Shown: piece by piece, positions 14,530-24,200 of the stretch
How the letters are laid out: every line of letters starts with the position of its first letter
How positions within the stretch are numbered: the stretch's first letter is position 1
Origin: a virus
Reading direction: 5' to 3' (one strand)
Virus record (IMG/VR): IMGVR_UViG_3300049491_000419
Location: 1 to 64,000 of that record
Length of the DNA stretch: 64,000 nucleotides
Notes under the pieces: generated by a model
Databases searched by the model: none
The model's input: only the letters and a program-made list of their open reading frames with translations
Told to the model about the DNA's origin: nothing
Translations under genes and position numbers: made by a program

Positions 14530-15122
14530 GTTGTCCCTATAACCATATATCGTGTGTACATGGGCATTGTTAATTTACCCTTGTACAGAATTTTAGATAG
14601 ACCAGATTGCTGATCTAATTCCTCTTCGCTGTCAACACAGTTAACGTGACCATTGCCTTCTCTGTAATTATTTGATTGAAGGATAACTGTTCTGCCTCGG
14701 GGAATAATATTTACCCACTCTCTTAAGTCGAGAATGTGTTCGCAACTTGTGTTGATAATGATGTCTTCGGTGTAATGATATTCGTACATATCAGCAGTGA
14801 TATATCGCATTGCGGTATTATCATAGATTAAGTTATGGACAAACTTTTCGCATCGTGGATCAATGTCAATCATGTTGATTCTGACACTTGGCAGGCGATA
14901 CTTAATCATCATGCCGAGCGTACCATACCACGCGCCGGCAATTGCAAAACTCTTATTTTGGTGAATAGCATCTATTTTGACGAGCTCCCTTATAAGCCAT
15001 TCCTTACTCCTAATCTGCCCGGAGCTAAACATGTCTCTAAATTCATTATAGCGAGGTGCATACTCCTCTGGTGTGGAGTACAGTGCATCTGTATACTGTA
15101 TCATGAATTGAGAATTAATCAC
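14526..15122 (-). CDS. class I methyltransferase-like protein
   Basis: 198 aa. FAIAGAWYGTLGMMIKY at about residue 59-75 and INMIDIDPRCEKFVHNL are a SAM-binding motif I and acidic loop. INTSCEHILDLREWV and GRTVILQSNNYREGNGHVN follow in the positions of motifs IV and V. It lacks a classic NPPY motif, so it is not an N6-adenine methylase. The target is unknown. It sits between the glycosyltransferase-like gene and the radical SAM gene, overlapping each by 4 nt. Confidence 0.65.
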   Translation of the reverse strand: MINSQFMIQYTDALYSTPEEYAPRYNEFRDMFSSGQIRSKEWLIRELVKIDAIHQNKSFAIAGAWYGTLGMMIKYRLPSVRINMIDIDPRCEKFVHNLIYDNTAMRYITADMYEYHYTEDIIINTSCEHILDLREWVNIIPRGRTVILQSNNYREGNGHVNCVDSEEELDQQSGLSKILYKGKLTMPMYTRYMVIGTT

Positions 15123-16120
15123 TTGTTTGTTTTCCTTAGTTCATTCAGTTCGGCTTCTGTGAACAGCTTATTCATACGTGGAACATTAACGTATGCAGCC
15201 TTATAGAATCTACTTTGAGTTTCATCAAGCTCGGCAACTTCTACCCCTAATCCTTTTCTTAGCTTAACTCCGAGATCCTTAACGTCAGCCCAGAGTTCTT
15301 CTTTGTTCCATGTAAAGTTTGTCTTGTAACATTTCTCAATATCACGTGCATCGGGCATTGCAACAAATTTCACTTTAACTTTGTCATCAAACATTCGATT
15401 TAGATAATCAAAGTCACGAACATTAACATAATCCCAGTCCGTTAAATTGGTCTTGTAGCATCCTAGTCGTGCTCCGTACATAGCCCACAACCCATTTTCC
15501 ACGTCAGCACCTACACTACACCAAGTAATAAGCCTCTTATAGTTTCCCCACCAAATACTCTTCTTGAAATTATCTGGATCTACCTTGCCACCCTGACTTA
15601 GACCCATCTTAACACCCTCTCGAAAACCTGCACGGAAAGCTTGTCGAGGACTACCATTTGGAAAGGTAACACTATATTGGTTGGTCATTTGAACGTAACT
15701 ATCTTCCCAGCAGAAATCAACTTGGTTGCGTTCGTCACCGGTATCGGCATTCTCATGAGTACGCATGTTGAGTACATATTCCTTTGGCCAGCACTTAAGG
15801 CCACCATTACCGTATTCCAATCCGTTAATATGGTTTGACGCTGCCCAGCTTACTGCCTTACCTTGCAATTTTGGATGTTCAAAATCAAGTTCTAAATCAA
15901 AGAAACTAGGATCAATAATATTATCAGCATCAATGGAAATAAATCTGTCAGTTGCTGATAACTCGGCTGCTGCTTTGTGCGCTGCATCGGATCCCTTAAC
16001 GCCATGAACACGCTGGGCCCACGGAACCTTAGCCTGTAGGTCGTGCCAATGCTCTTCACAGTTATCCTCATCGTAACTGATAAAGATAACATCGAGTTCG
16101 TTAAGAAGTTTGAACGCCAT
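15119..16120 (-). CDS. glycosyltransferase-like protein
   Basis: 333 aa. The N-terminal domain has DVIFISYDEDNCEEHW and RFISIDADNIIDPSFF at about residue 58-73, a D-x-D motif for a nucleotide-sugar metal site. VDFCWEDSYVQMTNQYSVTF and a glycine-rich GLSQGGKVD segment follow. The family is common in T4-like phages of aquatic bacteria. It is predicted soluble. It overlaps the preceding gene by 1 nt (TAATG). Confidence 0.65.
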   Translation of the reverse strand: MAFKLLNELDVIFISYDEDNCEEHWHDLQAKVPWAQRVHGVKGSDAAHKAAAELSATDRFISIDADNIIDPSFFDLELDFEHPKLQGKAVSWAASNHINGLEYGNGGLKCWPKEYVLNMRTHENADTGDERNQVDFCWEDSYVQMTNQYSVTFPNGSPRQAFRAGFREGVKMGLSQGGKVDPDNFKKSIWWGNYKRLITWCSVGADVENGLWAMYGARLGCYKTNLTDWDYVNVRDFDYLNRMFDDKVKVKFVAMPDARDIEKCYKTNFTWNKEELWADVKDLGVKLRKGLGVEVAELDETQSRFYKAAYVNVPRMNKLFTEAELNELRKTNK

Positions 16121-16725
16121 TAAATCTTTTCCTTATATCCGTATCCACTAATGATTTTCTTAGTGTATGCGCTTGTGTTCTCGCATTCGCCTGTATAGTT
16201 AAAATACATCAAGCCCTTATGAAATAGATCATTAGGTGAAAAGGTAACACTAAAAAGAAGATGATACGGATCGTGCTTCTTAGTAATATGCACTGATGTT
16301 TTTCCTAATTTTAGGAATTCGTCAACATCATCTTTTTGCTCGCCTGTACCGTAAGCATATATGTCTTTGAACTCCGGCGCGATCTCTACCAAAATTGTTT
16401 TACTGGATTTCTGATTGACAATAGAGATAATTGTTTCGCCTGAACGTGGAGGACCAATTTCAGTTAGATAGTTATCAAGCGTTCTGACGTAATCAACTTC
16501 AACAATCTTTTTTGTTATTGTAAATTTCTCACCCGACAGTGTTCTCTGTTTCTTAACCGAGTAATCCGATGGATTTCGTTTACCGGAGATAAACATTTCA
16601 ACATCCGATAATCTCATCGTTGCAACTGAGCACGACTTATCGATAAAATCATTTAGGGATGGTGCAATAGCTTTGATGTCTCCATTTTCGTCGTAGAACA
16701 CATACATCATTAGAAGTACATTCAT
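16120..16725 (-). CDS. hypothetical protein in the glycan-type cassette
   Basis: 201 aa from the ATG at 16725, which lies in an ATGA overlap with the upstream gene; the frame extends to 16773 but that would overlap the neighbour by 52 nt. It has VLLMMYVFYDENGDIKAIAP at the start, KRTLSGEKFTI-like strands, and SPNDLFHKGLMYFNYTGE near the end. It seems beta-rich. Possibly a virion-associated or accessory protein; no family recognised. Confidence 0.65.
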   Translation of the reverse strand: MNVLLMMYVFYDENGDIKAIAPSLNDFIDKSCSVATMRLSDVEMFISGKRNPSDYSVKKQRTLSGEKFTITKKIVEVDYVRTLDNYLTEIGPPRSGETIISIVNQKSSKTILVEIAPEFKDIYAYGTGEQKDDVDEFLKLGKTSVHITKKHDPYHLLFSVTFSPNDLFHKGLMYFNYTGECENTSAYTKKIISGYGYKEKI

Positions 16726-17567
16726 AGACCTAACCTCACTTCTAACTTGCGAAGGATATCGTCCGTAAGCCATTCTTTAACTTGATAGTGGAATGGTAGA
16801 TACTGTTCGTAGTTGCCAATCTTAAACTTGCATTCATCGTTGAAGTATGTAGGAATACTCTTTGTCCAAATTTCGTCGATGAGTTTCTTGTCAACGTTCT
16901 GTACATGTGATTTCATATGTACAAAGGTGGGAATAGAATCAATATCAAAGCATTCGTCTTCCATGCCTAGGATTTTAATAGCAAGTGCATATGCAACATC
17001 GCCCGACAAGTTCTTTGGGCGTGTCTCATCCATAAACTCATAGAAGAATCTTTCCCAGTTCTCAAAGATAATCTGGGTCATCTTAAATACTTCAAGTGCA
17101 ATGTCTGTCTTCTTGAAATACATAAAGGCAGTATAGGCATTTGGTAATTGATTGGAGGCAAAGGATGGTCGGTAGTCTTGGGCTGTAATAATTTCACCCT
17201 TAAAGGTTCTGGGCTTATCTGTAATCCAGATATCCTTCTGTGCTAATGTGTCCCACCAGTAACTAATGTCTGTTGGAAAGATCATATCTGCATCTAGTAC
17301 AACAGTCTCATCAAACGGAGTCATGTAATAATACTTCCATTTGTTTTCGATCTTCCAACGAGATGTTTGCGCCTGATCGTTCCACGGAATAGGAATAACA
17401 TGGTCGATGACTGTTCTATATTTTTCAGGAACTTCATCATTGGTAGCAATGGCTACTTGGTTAACTGTGCTCTGTGTTCCCTTGATACTTAGAGCAAGGG
17501 CGTAGGCAAGTTTGACGTAATCGTCCTTCTTTGTATTCTGCGCGAGAATTAAATAGCCTTTGCTCAT
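16722..17567 (-). CDS. GT8-like glycosyltransferase
   Basis: 281 aa. GYLILAQNTKKDDYVKLAYA at the N-terminus, DETVVLDADMIFPTDIS at about residue 88-104 (D-A-D motif) and PTFVHMKSHVQNVD near residue 215 (the HxKS-like element) are typical of nucleotide-diphospho-sugar transferases of family GT8 or close relatives. It is similar in layout to the gene just upstream, suggesting a duplication. ATGA overlap on both sides. Confidence 0.7.
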   Translation of the reverse strand: MSKGYLILAQNTKKDDYVKLAYALALSIKGTQSTVNQVAIATNDEVPEKYRTVIDHVIPIPWNDQAQTSRWKIENKWKYYYMTPFDETVVLDADMIFPTDISYWWDTLAQKDIWITDKPRTFKGEIITAQDYRPSFASNQLPNAYTAFMYFKKTDIALEVFKMTQIIFENWERFFYEFMDETRPKNLSGDVAYALAIKILGMEDECFDIDSIPTFVHMKSHVQNVDKKLIDEIWTKSIPTYFNDECKFKIGNYEQYLPFHYQVKEWLTDDILRKLEVRLGL

Positions 17568-18445
17568 TTTCTGTATAGGGAAATTAGTTTGTCAGAATGA
17601 CGATTGATTGCCCATTTATTCATAATATGGACATCTTGTTTCTTGAGGCGTGTTAGGATATAGTTTCCCTTCGCCTTATCTTTTTCAACGTAAAGAATAA
17701 TATCGTCAACTCCCGGAACGGAATGAATATCATTTACGTCCCACGACATGAGCATGCCATTAATGGGCAACTCTTTAATGACAGATTCAAAGTCGTTGAA
17801 TCCATTGAGCATATGAATGGCAATGCTTACCGCATGATCATTTCTAAACATGCCGTTAGAGAAATAATACAGATCCCTATAATAGGCATAGTTTTCTTGG
17901 ATGTGTCTCATCAGGGAAAACAAATGTTCAGCCATAGATGATTTTCTAAAATAGATTACTGTTGCCCAATATAGCTTGATACCCATGTCGTCAATATTCT
18001 TACTATACGGTGCAACTTGGTCAACGGGAGAATAAATTCTATGGTTGACCATTACATCGTGTATACTATCCCAGCAGGCGCTTAATGCTGAACTCATAAT
18101 CAAATAATCAACATCAATAAACAATGTTTCTTCGTAGGGTGATAGTTCGTATGCAGCCCAGTGGTTAGCATTATAGAATTGCAATGTTTGTGTATTGTAA
18201 GAGGTATCTCCGAAATGTCTTTTATTGTTAAAAGAATAATCTCTATCTACAACAACAATATTATCAAAGCATTCGTCAACAAGATCACCTAGGGCTTTTC
18301 TACCCCAGTCGACGGTACCCGAATCAGTGACCAGTGTTACCGGTACCTTCAGGTTTTTCTTAACCATTAACGCATTAGCGCACGCAATCTTAAAATAATC
18401 AATCTCAGTATTGTTGTGAGCATACATTAGAACTCCACGACTCAT
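17564..18445 (-). CDS. GT8-like glycosyltransferase, paralog
   Basis: 293 aa. GVLMYAHNNTEIDYFKIACA, then VPVTLVTDSGTVDW, then ETLFIDVDYLIMSSALSAC (D-V-D) near residue 110 correspond to the same elements in the downstream gene (SKGYLILAQNT, ATNDEVPEKY, LDADMIFP). HIMNKWAINRHSDKLISLYRK ends the protein. The two are therefore likely diverged duplicates that add related sugars. It overlaps the upstream gene by 4 nt. Confidence 0.7.
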   Translation of the reverse strand: MSRGVLMYAHNNTEIDYFKIACANALMVKKNLKVPVTLVTDSGTVDWGRKALGDLVDECFDNIVVVDRDYSFNNKRHFGDTSYNTQTLQFYNANHWAAYELSPYEETLFIDVDYLIMSSALSACWDSIHDVMVNHRIYSPVDQVAPYSKNIDDMGIKLYWATVIYFRKSSMAEHLFSLMRHIQENYAYYRDLYYFSNGMFRNDHAVSIAIHMLNGFNDFESVIKELPINGMLMSWDVNDIHSVPGVDDIILYVEKDKAKGNYILTRLKKQDVHIMNKWAINRHSDKLISLYRK

Positions 18446-18801
18446 TCATCATCCTTTATGTCTAGGATTGATTTTACATTACGTGCTTTTCTAACTTGTT
18501 GATATTCTTGCAAGTAATCATTTGCAACTTCAAAATATCTTGCTGTGACTTCTGTTAGGAAGTCGGGAACGCTTGCAATTTGCACAGGAACATTGTTCCT
18601 GTCAAACAATGTTGCTTGTGACATGCCAGTTCTATTTAGATAATCAAGGAAGCAAATTAGTTCTTGCGTAACTTGAAAGCTTCCCCCATTCTTTGCAAGG
18701 ATAAGCAGACCCTCGGTCTTTGCTTTCATCCTGTGTAATTGGGTGTTTAGAGTTTGCCTGTAGTTTGCAAACTCAAGAGCCTTAGTTAACCTTTCATCCA
18801 T
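18442..18801 (-). CDS. small helical hypothetical protein
   Basis: 119 aa, predicted nearly all-helical: DERLTKALEFANYRQTLNTQ, then HRMKAKTEGLLILAKNGG, then TARYFEVANDYLQEYQQVRKA. It is the first gene of the minus-strand cassette, directly downstream of the late-type box in 18821-18828. It resembles a conserved small protein of T4-like phages whose role I cannot name. Confidence 0.7.
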   Translation of the reverse strand: MDERLTKALEFANYRQTLNTQLHRMKAKTEGLLILAKNGGSFQVTQELICFLDYLNRTGMSQATLFDRNNVPVQIASVPDFLTEVTARYFEVANDYLQEYQQVRKARNVKSILDIKDDE

Positions 18802-18803
18802 AG

Positions 18804-18850
18804 AAAAACCTCCGTTACGCTATTTATCTACAGCTTTAACGGAGGTTTTT
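18804..18850. terminator. bidirectional terminator with late box in the loop
   Basis: AAAAACCTCCGTTA (18804-18817) pairs with TAACGGAGGTTTTT (18837-18850): a 14-bp perfect stem with U-tracts on both strands. It ends the minus-strand tail transcript after the gene at 18863. The loop contains the minus-strand GATAAATA box that would restart transcription for the cassette. Confidence 0.85.
18821..18828 (-). promoter_or_regulatory. GATAAATA late promoter box
   Basis: Minus-strand GATAAATA about 20 nt before the ATG at 18801 and inside the terminator loop. It would drive the helical protein gene and the glycan-type cassette. Confidence 0.6.
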
Positions 18851-18862
18851 AGTTATGAACTT

Positions 18863-19786
18863 TTACGTTGCTAGGTATCCGTTATTGATGATTGTAACGG
18901 TTCCCGGGTAAACAATTGCGCCGGATGACTTAAGATTGTCAACACGGAATGTTGTTGTTGATGTCTTTACATCTGGAGTTGGATCGGCATCAGTCATGAT
19001 AACTCGGAAATCAACAAGTCCGTTTGTTCCAGCCGCTGCATTGAGTTTTGCCTGAAGTGTGATAGAACTATTTACATAGTAATATCCACTACCAAATGTC
19101 TTAAAGTAAACATTCTGGTATGATGTTGTCAATCCATAGAAACCAATACCGGTACCGCCCGAACCAGAGTTAGGACTGGTTGATGCATACAAGAAAGATA
19201 GCGGACTCATTGTAGCAAACATAGAAATCCATTGTGCATCTTCGGGTGTTGTATTCGGAGTATAGGTTCCGTTTAGTCTTAGACTACCACCGGAGTTGAA
19301 GAAATACCTAGCATTGTTCCAGCTGCCGAAATCGGCCTGATAGTGCCAAGTTAATGTATTTGTCCAGTTCGGTACGCTCTGCGGATAAGATGTTCCAGCA
19401 GTTAGAAAACTCTGACCCGGGGCCAATGCAAATCGGTTTGTTCTTAGAACTGAAACAATTGATGCAAGCGTTGATGGAGTATTATACGCAGTAATAGAAT
19501 TACCTGCAACAGGATTTGGTCCTGGAACAGGAGGGCTTACCGGAGTACCTTGGTGTGTACCGCAGTTTCTCATGGAGTTGTACAATGCAGCCCATTCGGA
19601 TGCCAGAACTGAATTACCGGCAACAACCGATGTTAATGCCGGCGTCTGCCCGTATCCATATGCTGCGGTGGGTAAAGTTGTTGCGCCCGGATACAGGTCT
19701 GCAAATACTTCGTTCATGCTGGCAGCTAACGTCGAAAACGTATTGTAATCTGTTGCCTGAACATTTCCGCCGGTGATGTAAGTCAT
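18863..19786 (-). CDS. virion structural protein, probably tail-associated
   Basis: 307 aa. The N-terminal half (TYITGGNVQATDYNTFSTLA, then GNSVLASEWAALYNSMRNCG) has two approximate repeats of an 'I-x-A-x-x-W/Y-N' segment, and the C-terminal half is beta-rich (FFNSGGSLRLNGTYTP, FKTFGSGYYYVNSSITL). Proline- and threonine-rich linkers (PVSPPVPGPNPV) separate them. It lies at the end of the baseplate/tail operon and precedes the terminator, a position where adhesin or fibre-related proteins occur. Confidence 0.65.
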   Translation of the reverse strand: MTYITGGNVQATDYNTFSTLAASMNEVFADLYPGATTLPTAAYGYGQTPALTSVVAGNSVLASEWAALYNSMRNCGTHQGTPVSPPVPGPNPVAGNSITAYNTPSTLASIVSVLRTNRFALAPGQSFLTAGTSYPQSVPNWTNTLTWHYQADFGSWNNARYFFNSGGSLRLNGTYTPNTTPEDAQWISMFATMSPLSFLYASTSPNSGSGGTGIGFYGLTTSYQNVYFKTFGSGYYYVNSSITLQAKLNAAAGTNGLVDFRVIMTDADPTPDVKTSTTTFRVDNLKSSGAIVYPGTVTIINNGYLAT

Positions 19787-19805
19787 CTGTTATCCCCTTT
19801 GCAGA

Positions 19806-20258
19806 TTAGCTGTATACTGCTGGGAATACTTGTTGCCACGCACCATTAGCCCAGATATTGATTCTGGTAGGACCTGTTAGAACTTGAATGTCTCCATCGC
19901 CTGGAGAGACAGGATTCAGTACAGGAATCTTTCTCCAGTTAGTTGCCAAATTATCTGCACCCGAAATGCCCGGTGTAACTCTAACGTACAAGGTCGACAG
20001 TGTCTTGTCGTACCAAAGTTGGCCTTGTAGTGCCTTTGCACCAACTGGCTGAGTACCAGTTGCACTTGAGAAGTTTTCTGTTAGTTGCAGGAAGGATTGA
20101 GCCACAGCAGCACCGTAGTCAATCGCATTTCTGCCAATAAGCTGAATACCCATGCCCAGGCCGGTGCTACCACCAGTTGGATTGTAGAAGTCTGTATCAA
20201 TTGCGTTATCTGCAACTGAGACTGACGTTCCGTCTGCTTTATGAATTAAGTATGCCAT
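19806..20258 (-). CDS. tail-fibre-like structural protein
   Basis: 150 aa. LIGRNAIDYGAAVAQSFLQL (about residues 40-59) and LQGQLWYDKTLSTLYVRV (about 77-94) are characteristic of fibre-type structural proteins in T4-like phages of aquatic bacteria, where the 'LIGRN...DYG...GQLWYD' pattern repeats. The C-terminus (NIWANGAWQQVFPAVYS) is beta-rich. A GATAAATA box on this strand lies at 20284-20291, 26 nt before the ATG. Confidence 0.7.
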   Translation of the reverse strand: MAYLIHKADGTSVSVADNAIDTDFYNPTGGSTGLGMGIQLIGRNAIDYGAAVAQSFLQLTENFSSATGTQPVGAKALQGQLWYDKTLSTLYVRVTPGISGADNLATNWRKIPVLNPVSPGDGDIQVLTGPTRINIWANGAWQQVFPAVYS

Positions 20259-20283
20259 GTGAGCTAAATTCCTTAGTTTTTGT

Positions 20284-20291
20284 TATTTATC
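20284..20291 (-). promoter_or_regulatory. GATAAATA late promoter box
   Basis: Minus-strand box 26 nt upstream of the fibre-like gene start at 20258. It overlaps the stop codon of the preceding gene (20290-20292). Confidence 0.6.
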
Positions 20292-21066
20292 AAGATACGC
20301 CCATTTGAATACGGAGAGTATAGATGATCTCAAGAGATCTGTTCGCTGATTTCTGGACAGGGTGAAAAATAACGTGTGTGAGCATTAACTTTGACTTTGC
20401 TCCTGGTGAATTTGAAAAGTTCGGAGTTTGTATGATAAAGTTATCAACATCTGTAATTGTTTGAGTGAAACCACCACTAAACAAATTATCAGATCCTGCA
20501 AATAAACCAATCTCGTTGAATACCAATGTATTGGGATCAAATGCTGTTGCCGTACCATCGTTTGTTGTAATACTTGTTCCGACAAAATTTGAATTGTCAA
20601 GTACAAGCTGAGTTACATTTGAGGATGATGTAATTCCGACTGGCGGTTCTGTGTAACCAATTGTCACATCGACAATAATGTCTTCGTAATTAGTTGCATA
20701 GTTTTCAGATGGAATATAAGCACGAGATAGCGGATCATAACTTGGAGTATCAGTAGCATCATTAGAAAGTTTCTTAACGTACACTGTGTTATATAAGTTG
20801 GCGGTTGGATTCTTAATCAAGCTGCCAGCGCCGCCCAAGGATGGCTTATATGAAATGGTACCTGTTGGTCCAACGTATGCACCACCGTTACCGAACGCCA
20901 TGTAATACAAGAAGCTATCTGCATTGCCGATTAGTGCGTGTGCAAGGGCAACAGACATATTACCGTATAGAACATCATTATGAGTATCAACTAATACTTC
21001 ACCTGTGTCCTTATCGATAATCTTTACGAAGCCCTGTATAGAGCCACGGATTAAGTCTTTCAACAT
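20290..21066 (-). CDS. virion structural protein
   Basis: 258 aa. MLKDLIRGSIQGFVKIIDKD, then TGEVLVDTHNDVLYGNMSVA, opens the protein, followed by a beta-rich body (FLYYMAFGNGGAYVGPTG; NEIGLFAGSDNLFSGGF) and a basic-hydrophobic end (KSANRSLEIIYTLRIQMGV). It is conserved next to baseplate genes in related phages as far as I recall. The IDKDTGEVLV segment is shared with the short protein encoded immediately upstream. Confidence 0.65.
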   Translation of the reverse strand: MLKDLIRGSIQGFVKIIDKDTGEVLVDTHNDVLYGNMSVALAHALIGNADSFLYYMAFGNGGAYVGPTGTISYKPSLGGAGSLIKNPTANLYNTVYVKKLSNDATDTPSYDPLSRAYIPSENYATNYEDIIVDVTIGYTEPPVGITSSSNVTQLVLDNSNFVGTSITTNDGTATAFDPNTLVFNEIGLFAGSDNLFSGGFTQTITDVDNFIIQTPNFSNSPGAKSKLMLTHVIFHPVQKSANRSLEIIYTLRIQMGVS

Positions 21067-21067
21067 C

Positions 21068-21211
21068 TTATCCCCTCTTGTTCACTAGCACTTCGCCAGT
21101 ATCTTTATCTTTTATAAGCAAGTGGCATTGAACCTCCATTCTTGCTACATCAACAAAGCTAGGCTCTTTTGGAGGCTCGAGCTTTTTGTCTTCATTTTCT
21201 TTATTTATCAC
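21068..21211 (-). CDS. short structural-type protein, GTG start
   Basis: 47 aa from GTG at 21211: INKENEDKKLEPPKEPSFVD, then VARMEVQCHLLIKDKDTGEV, then LVNKRG. The KDKDTGEVLVN segment matches KIIDKDTGEVLVD in the next gene, so both may share a strand-swap or binding motif. The start codon overlaps the late box (GTGATAAATA). A stop two bases before the next ATG supports coupling. Confidence 0.6.
   Translation of the reverse strand: MINKENEDKKLEPPKEPSFVDVARMEVQCHLLIKDKDTGEVLVNKRG
21202..21209 (-). promoter_or_regulatory. GATAAATA late promoter box
   Basis: Minus-strand box that overlaps the GTG start of the 47-aa gene. Any transcript from it would begin inside that gene, so it more likely serves the 21066 gene, or the short gene is translated only from the longer transcript. 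Confidence 0.45.
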
Positions 21212-21233
21212 AATAATTATCTACCTATATTAT

Positions 21234-24200
21234 TTAGGGAATACTCTTACCTTCTTTAGACTTTAGGAAGTTAGCTTCAGGGGTGTATGAATACCATAAA
21301 CCACCAACTGGAACATTTGTAACGCTTGTGTACACGCTAGGTGCCTGAATTGTTGACAAATCAGGAATTCCTGGCAATGTATCGACGTTCCAAACTTCTT
21401 CATTTGGGAGTCCTGGAATGTAATTAAATTTCTCTATCCATACCTTATTTGGAACATAAACAGGTGGATCAACAAGAATTGTTTGACCACCTGGGCCTGT
21501 ATTTACTTCATCAACCTCTGGTACCAGCGCCAAATGTTCTGCAGGTGCTGTGCCCATTGTTCCGCGACGAACAAGTCTCAATTCCCATGTGTTGATAGCA
21601 ATAATTTGTTTGTCTTTGTATTCAATTCTTTCACCATTAATCCAAATAACACCAGGTAGTTCGCCCGGGTTAGGAAGAATATCGGCTGCTGCGGTAACTG
21701 TGATTACATCAATGTTATCCTGAAGCAATGATGGTGCAGGCAAGTCAATTGCAAGGTCGCCGGCATACTCAAATGCATTTCTGGTAAAGTTAGCACCATC
21801 ATATGCGTTTGTATTTTCTCTAGAGCTGATTGTGTTAGGGAACAATTCCAATACAAGAGTTGCATCCCATGGGACTGAATCATCACCACCGGCATCAATT
21901 AGGATCTGTGCAACAGGATCAGGAACAGTATCCCACACATCTCCGTATAATACATACGGTGTTGGAATACCTGTTGAAATGTCCACAGGCAGCTTAGTAT
22001 CAACGTTGATAACTAGATCATCTGTTGCTGTACCAGCAGCGAGTTCATTCCTGTATCCATTGATAAAGGAGTTCTGAATTGGACCGCCGTCGAGCCACAC
22101 AAAGACTGCCAATATTGTGTAGATACCGGGATCATTAAAGAAGTAGATAGTATAGTTTTCATCTATCTCGTTATATTCAACATAGTAATCTTGTCCGTAA
22201 TACAATGTATCACTGTCAGCCTTAACTGCCACAATATTGTATGGTGTAATAAACGTTTGTGGATTATCAAGGTTAATACTGTTGAAATCAAATGTGTACG
22301 GGAACAACTGCGAATAACCAACCTTAGTTGCATCGAAGAAAGTCAATGGTACTTGAATTGTATTTTCATCAAATCCTGGCCACGGACTAAATCCCGGATT
22401 GTAAGTTGGTGTTACAGCATTGCGAGAGATATATTGATTAATGATTAATGAAATATTTGTAATATCCCACGGCATAGTAATATCAAGCGAGGCACCGACC
22501 AGTGGTACTAGGACAGGTGGATTAACCAAAGGAATTGTAGCAACGGTAAATGTTGTTAGACTGTTAACTGCCACAATGAACGTCATTGAGTCTAAGATTC
22601 CAATACCGCCTGTAACTGCAACTCTCATACCAGCATACAGACCTGTGGTGTCTGAAATGGTAATAACATTTCCGGATGACGATGCTCCGACAAATTGTGC
22701 TAAGAAGTCCCAAGGAATGCTGTACGGACCCTGATGGAAGTCCCAGCCAATCATTGGATCGAAGGCCGGCGAATTTGCATAAGGATCAATATCTTCAGCA
22801 CCACTTGGACCAAATTGCAATTTGATAACCCATTTGAAGAAATCAGACGCTGTACCCGGTGCGATATCGGTTGTGTAATATGTGCTTGAGTAATCACGGA
22901 TCTGTGTGTGATATGGTTTCACATCTGTGATGTAATCGATAATATTTCCGATCTGGTCGGGAATAAACAACTGATCTTGTGTCAATGGTAAATTATCTTC
23001 CTTGATGAAGATGTACGATGATTTGAAGACCCAATTTGGATTCTTCTGTTCACTTACAACATAATTCAGCAACGAGAAGAACAATTCATTTTGATCAACA
23101 ACGTATGCATCAATCATGACTTGGGTTCTAAATGCATTCAACAATTCTCTTAGTTCAACTGACAATCCGTATTTGTTACGTGAAGTAAAGATTGTGTCGA
23201 GTAACTTGATTGCACTATTTTCGATTGCAACTTCGTTCAAACTTAGTGTTGGAACGTTTGGATTCAATTGTACCACAGCGTATAGAACATAACGGCCATC
23301 AATGGTTCCATCTACAACTTGTAGAATTGTTCCCTTGGTCAATTGTCCTGCAACTAGGGCAATGTTGGCATCTGCTAGGGTTTGATAGACAACTGTTGGT
23401 ACAGCATCTTCGTATCCTAATTCATACCAATTTGTGTATGTCCAATAATCATCTGTTGCTACATCAGCATTCCAGCTTGGATTGTTATCCCTAATAGGAA
23501 TATGCTTTAGCAATTCATTGCCTGCTTGTACAAAGATTTTTCTTGCTGAGTAAAGCTTAACAAACATGCCCTGGCGTGGGCGATATGTAATACCGTACTT
23601 CTCGGACTCACTAAGTGTTGGGTCAGGTACAGGTAAAATTTCGCCGTATTCTGGTGAAGTAAGCGGTGTAGCATCATCCCACGGTGCAACGTCCCAGCCA
23701 TAGATGTCCCATGGCAAGAAGTTAGCCACAACGATGCCATCACTGAATTCTCCAGTGACCGGAAGTACCTTTGTATATCCGCACAAGCTATCAACCATCT
23801 TGTTCCAGAACTGATCCGTAACTAGGGAGTTAGGGTCACCTTCTCGGAAGAATGCCCATTGTGCGTGCTCTTGGTCATCGCGTTCCGAGATTCTATATTG
23901 TACCTGAATGTTGTCGCCTTGGTATGCAAGAATTTCTTGCACGTTATAGAACATGTAAGAATTGTTGGTAGCAGTCTGTTGAACTGGGCTAAAGAATGCA
24001 AATCCTTGTCTCTTAGGACTTTGCAGTAATCTCCCAACCTCAAGGGCAGGCAATGTTCTATTTTCAACATTTGGCAAATCTGTAGCACCAAGTACCCAGA
24101 AATAATATTTGATTTCAGTTACACTTGTGAACCTATTTGAAGTTTCAAGCTGAACATATGATGTGACATCTCTAGGTACGCCGGTGCCTGTATATTGTTC

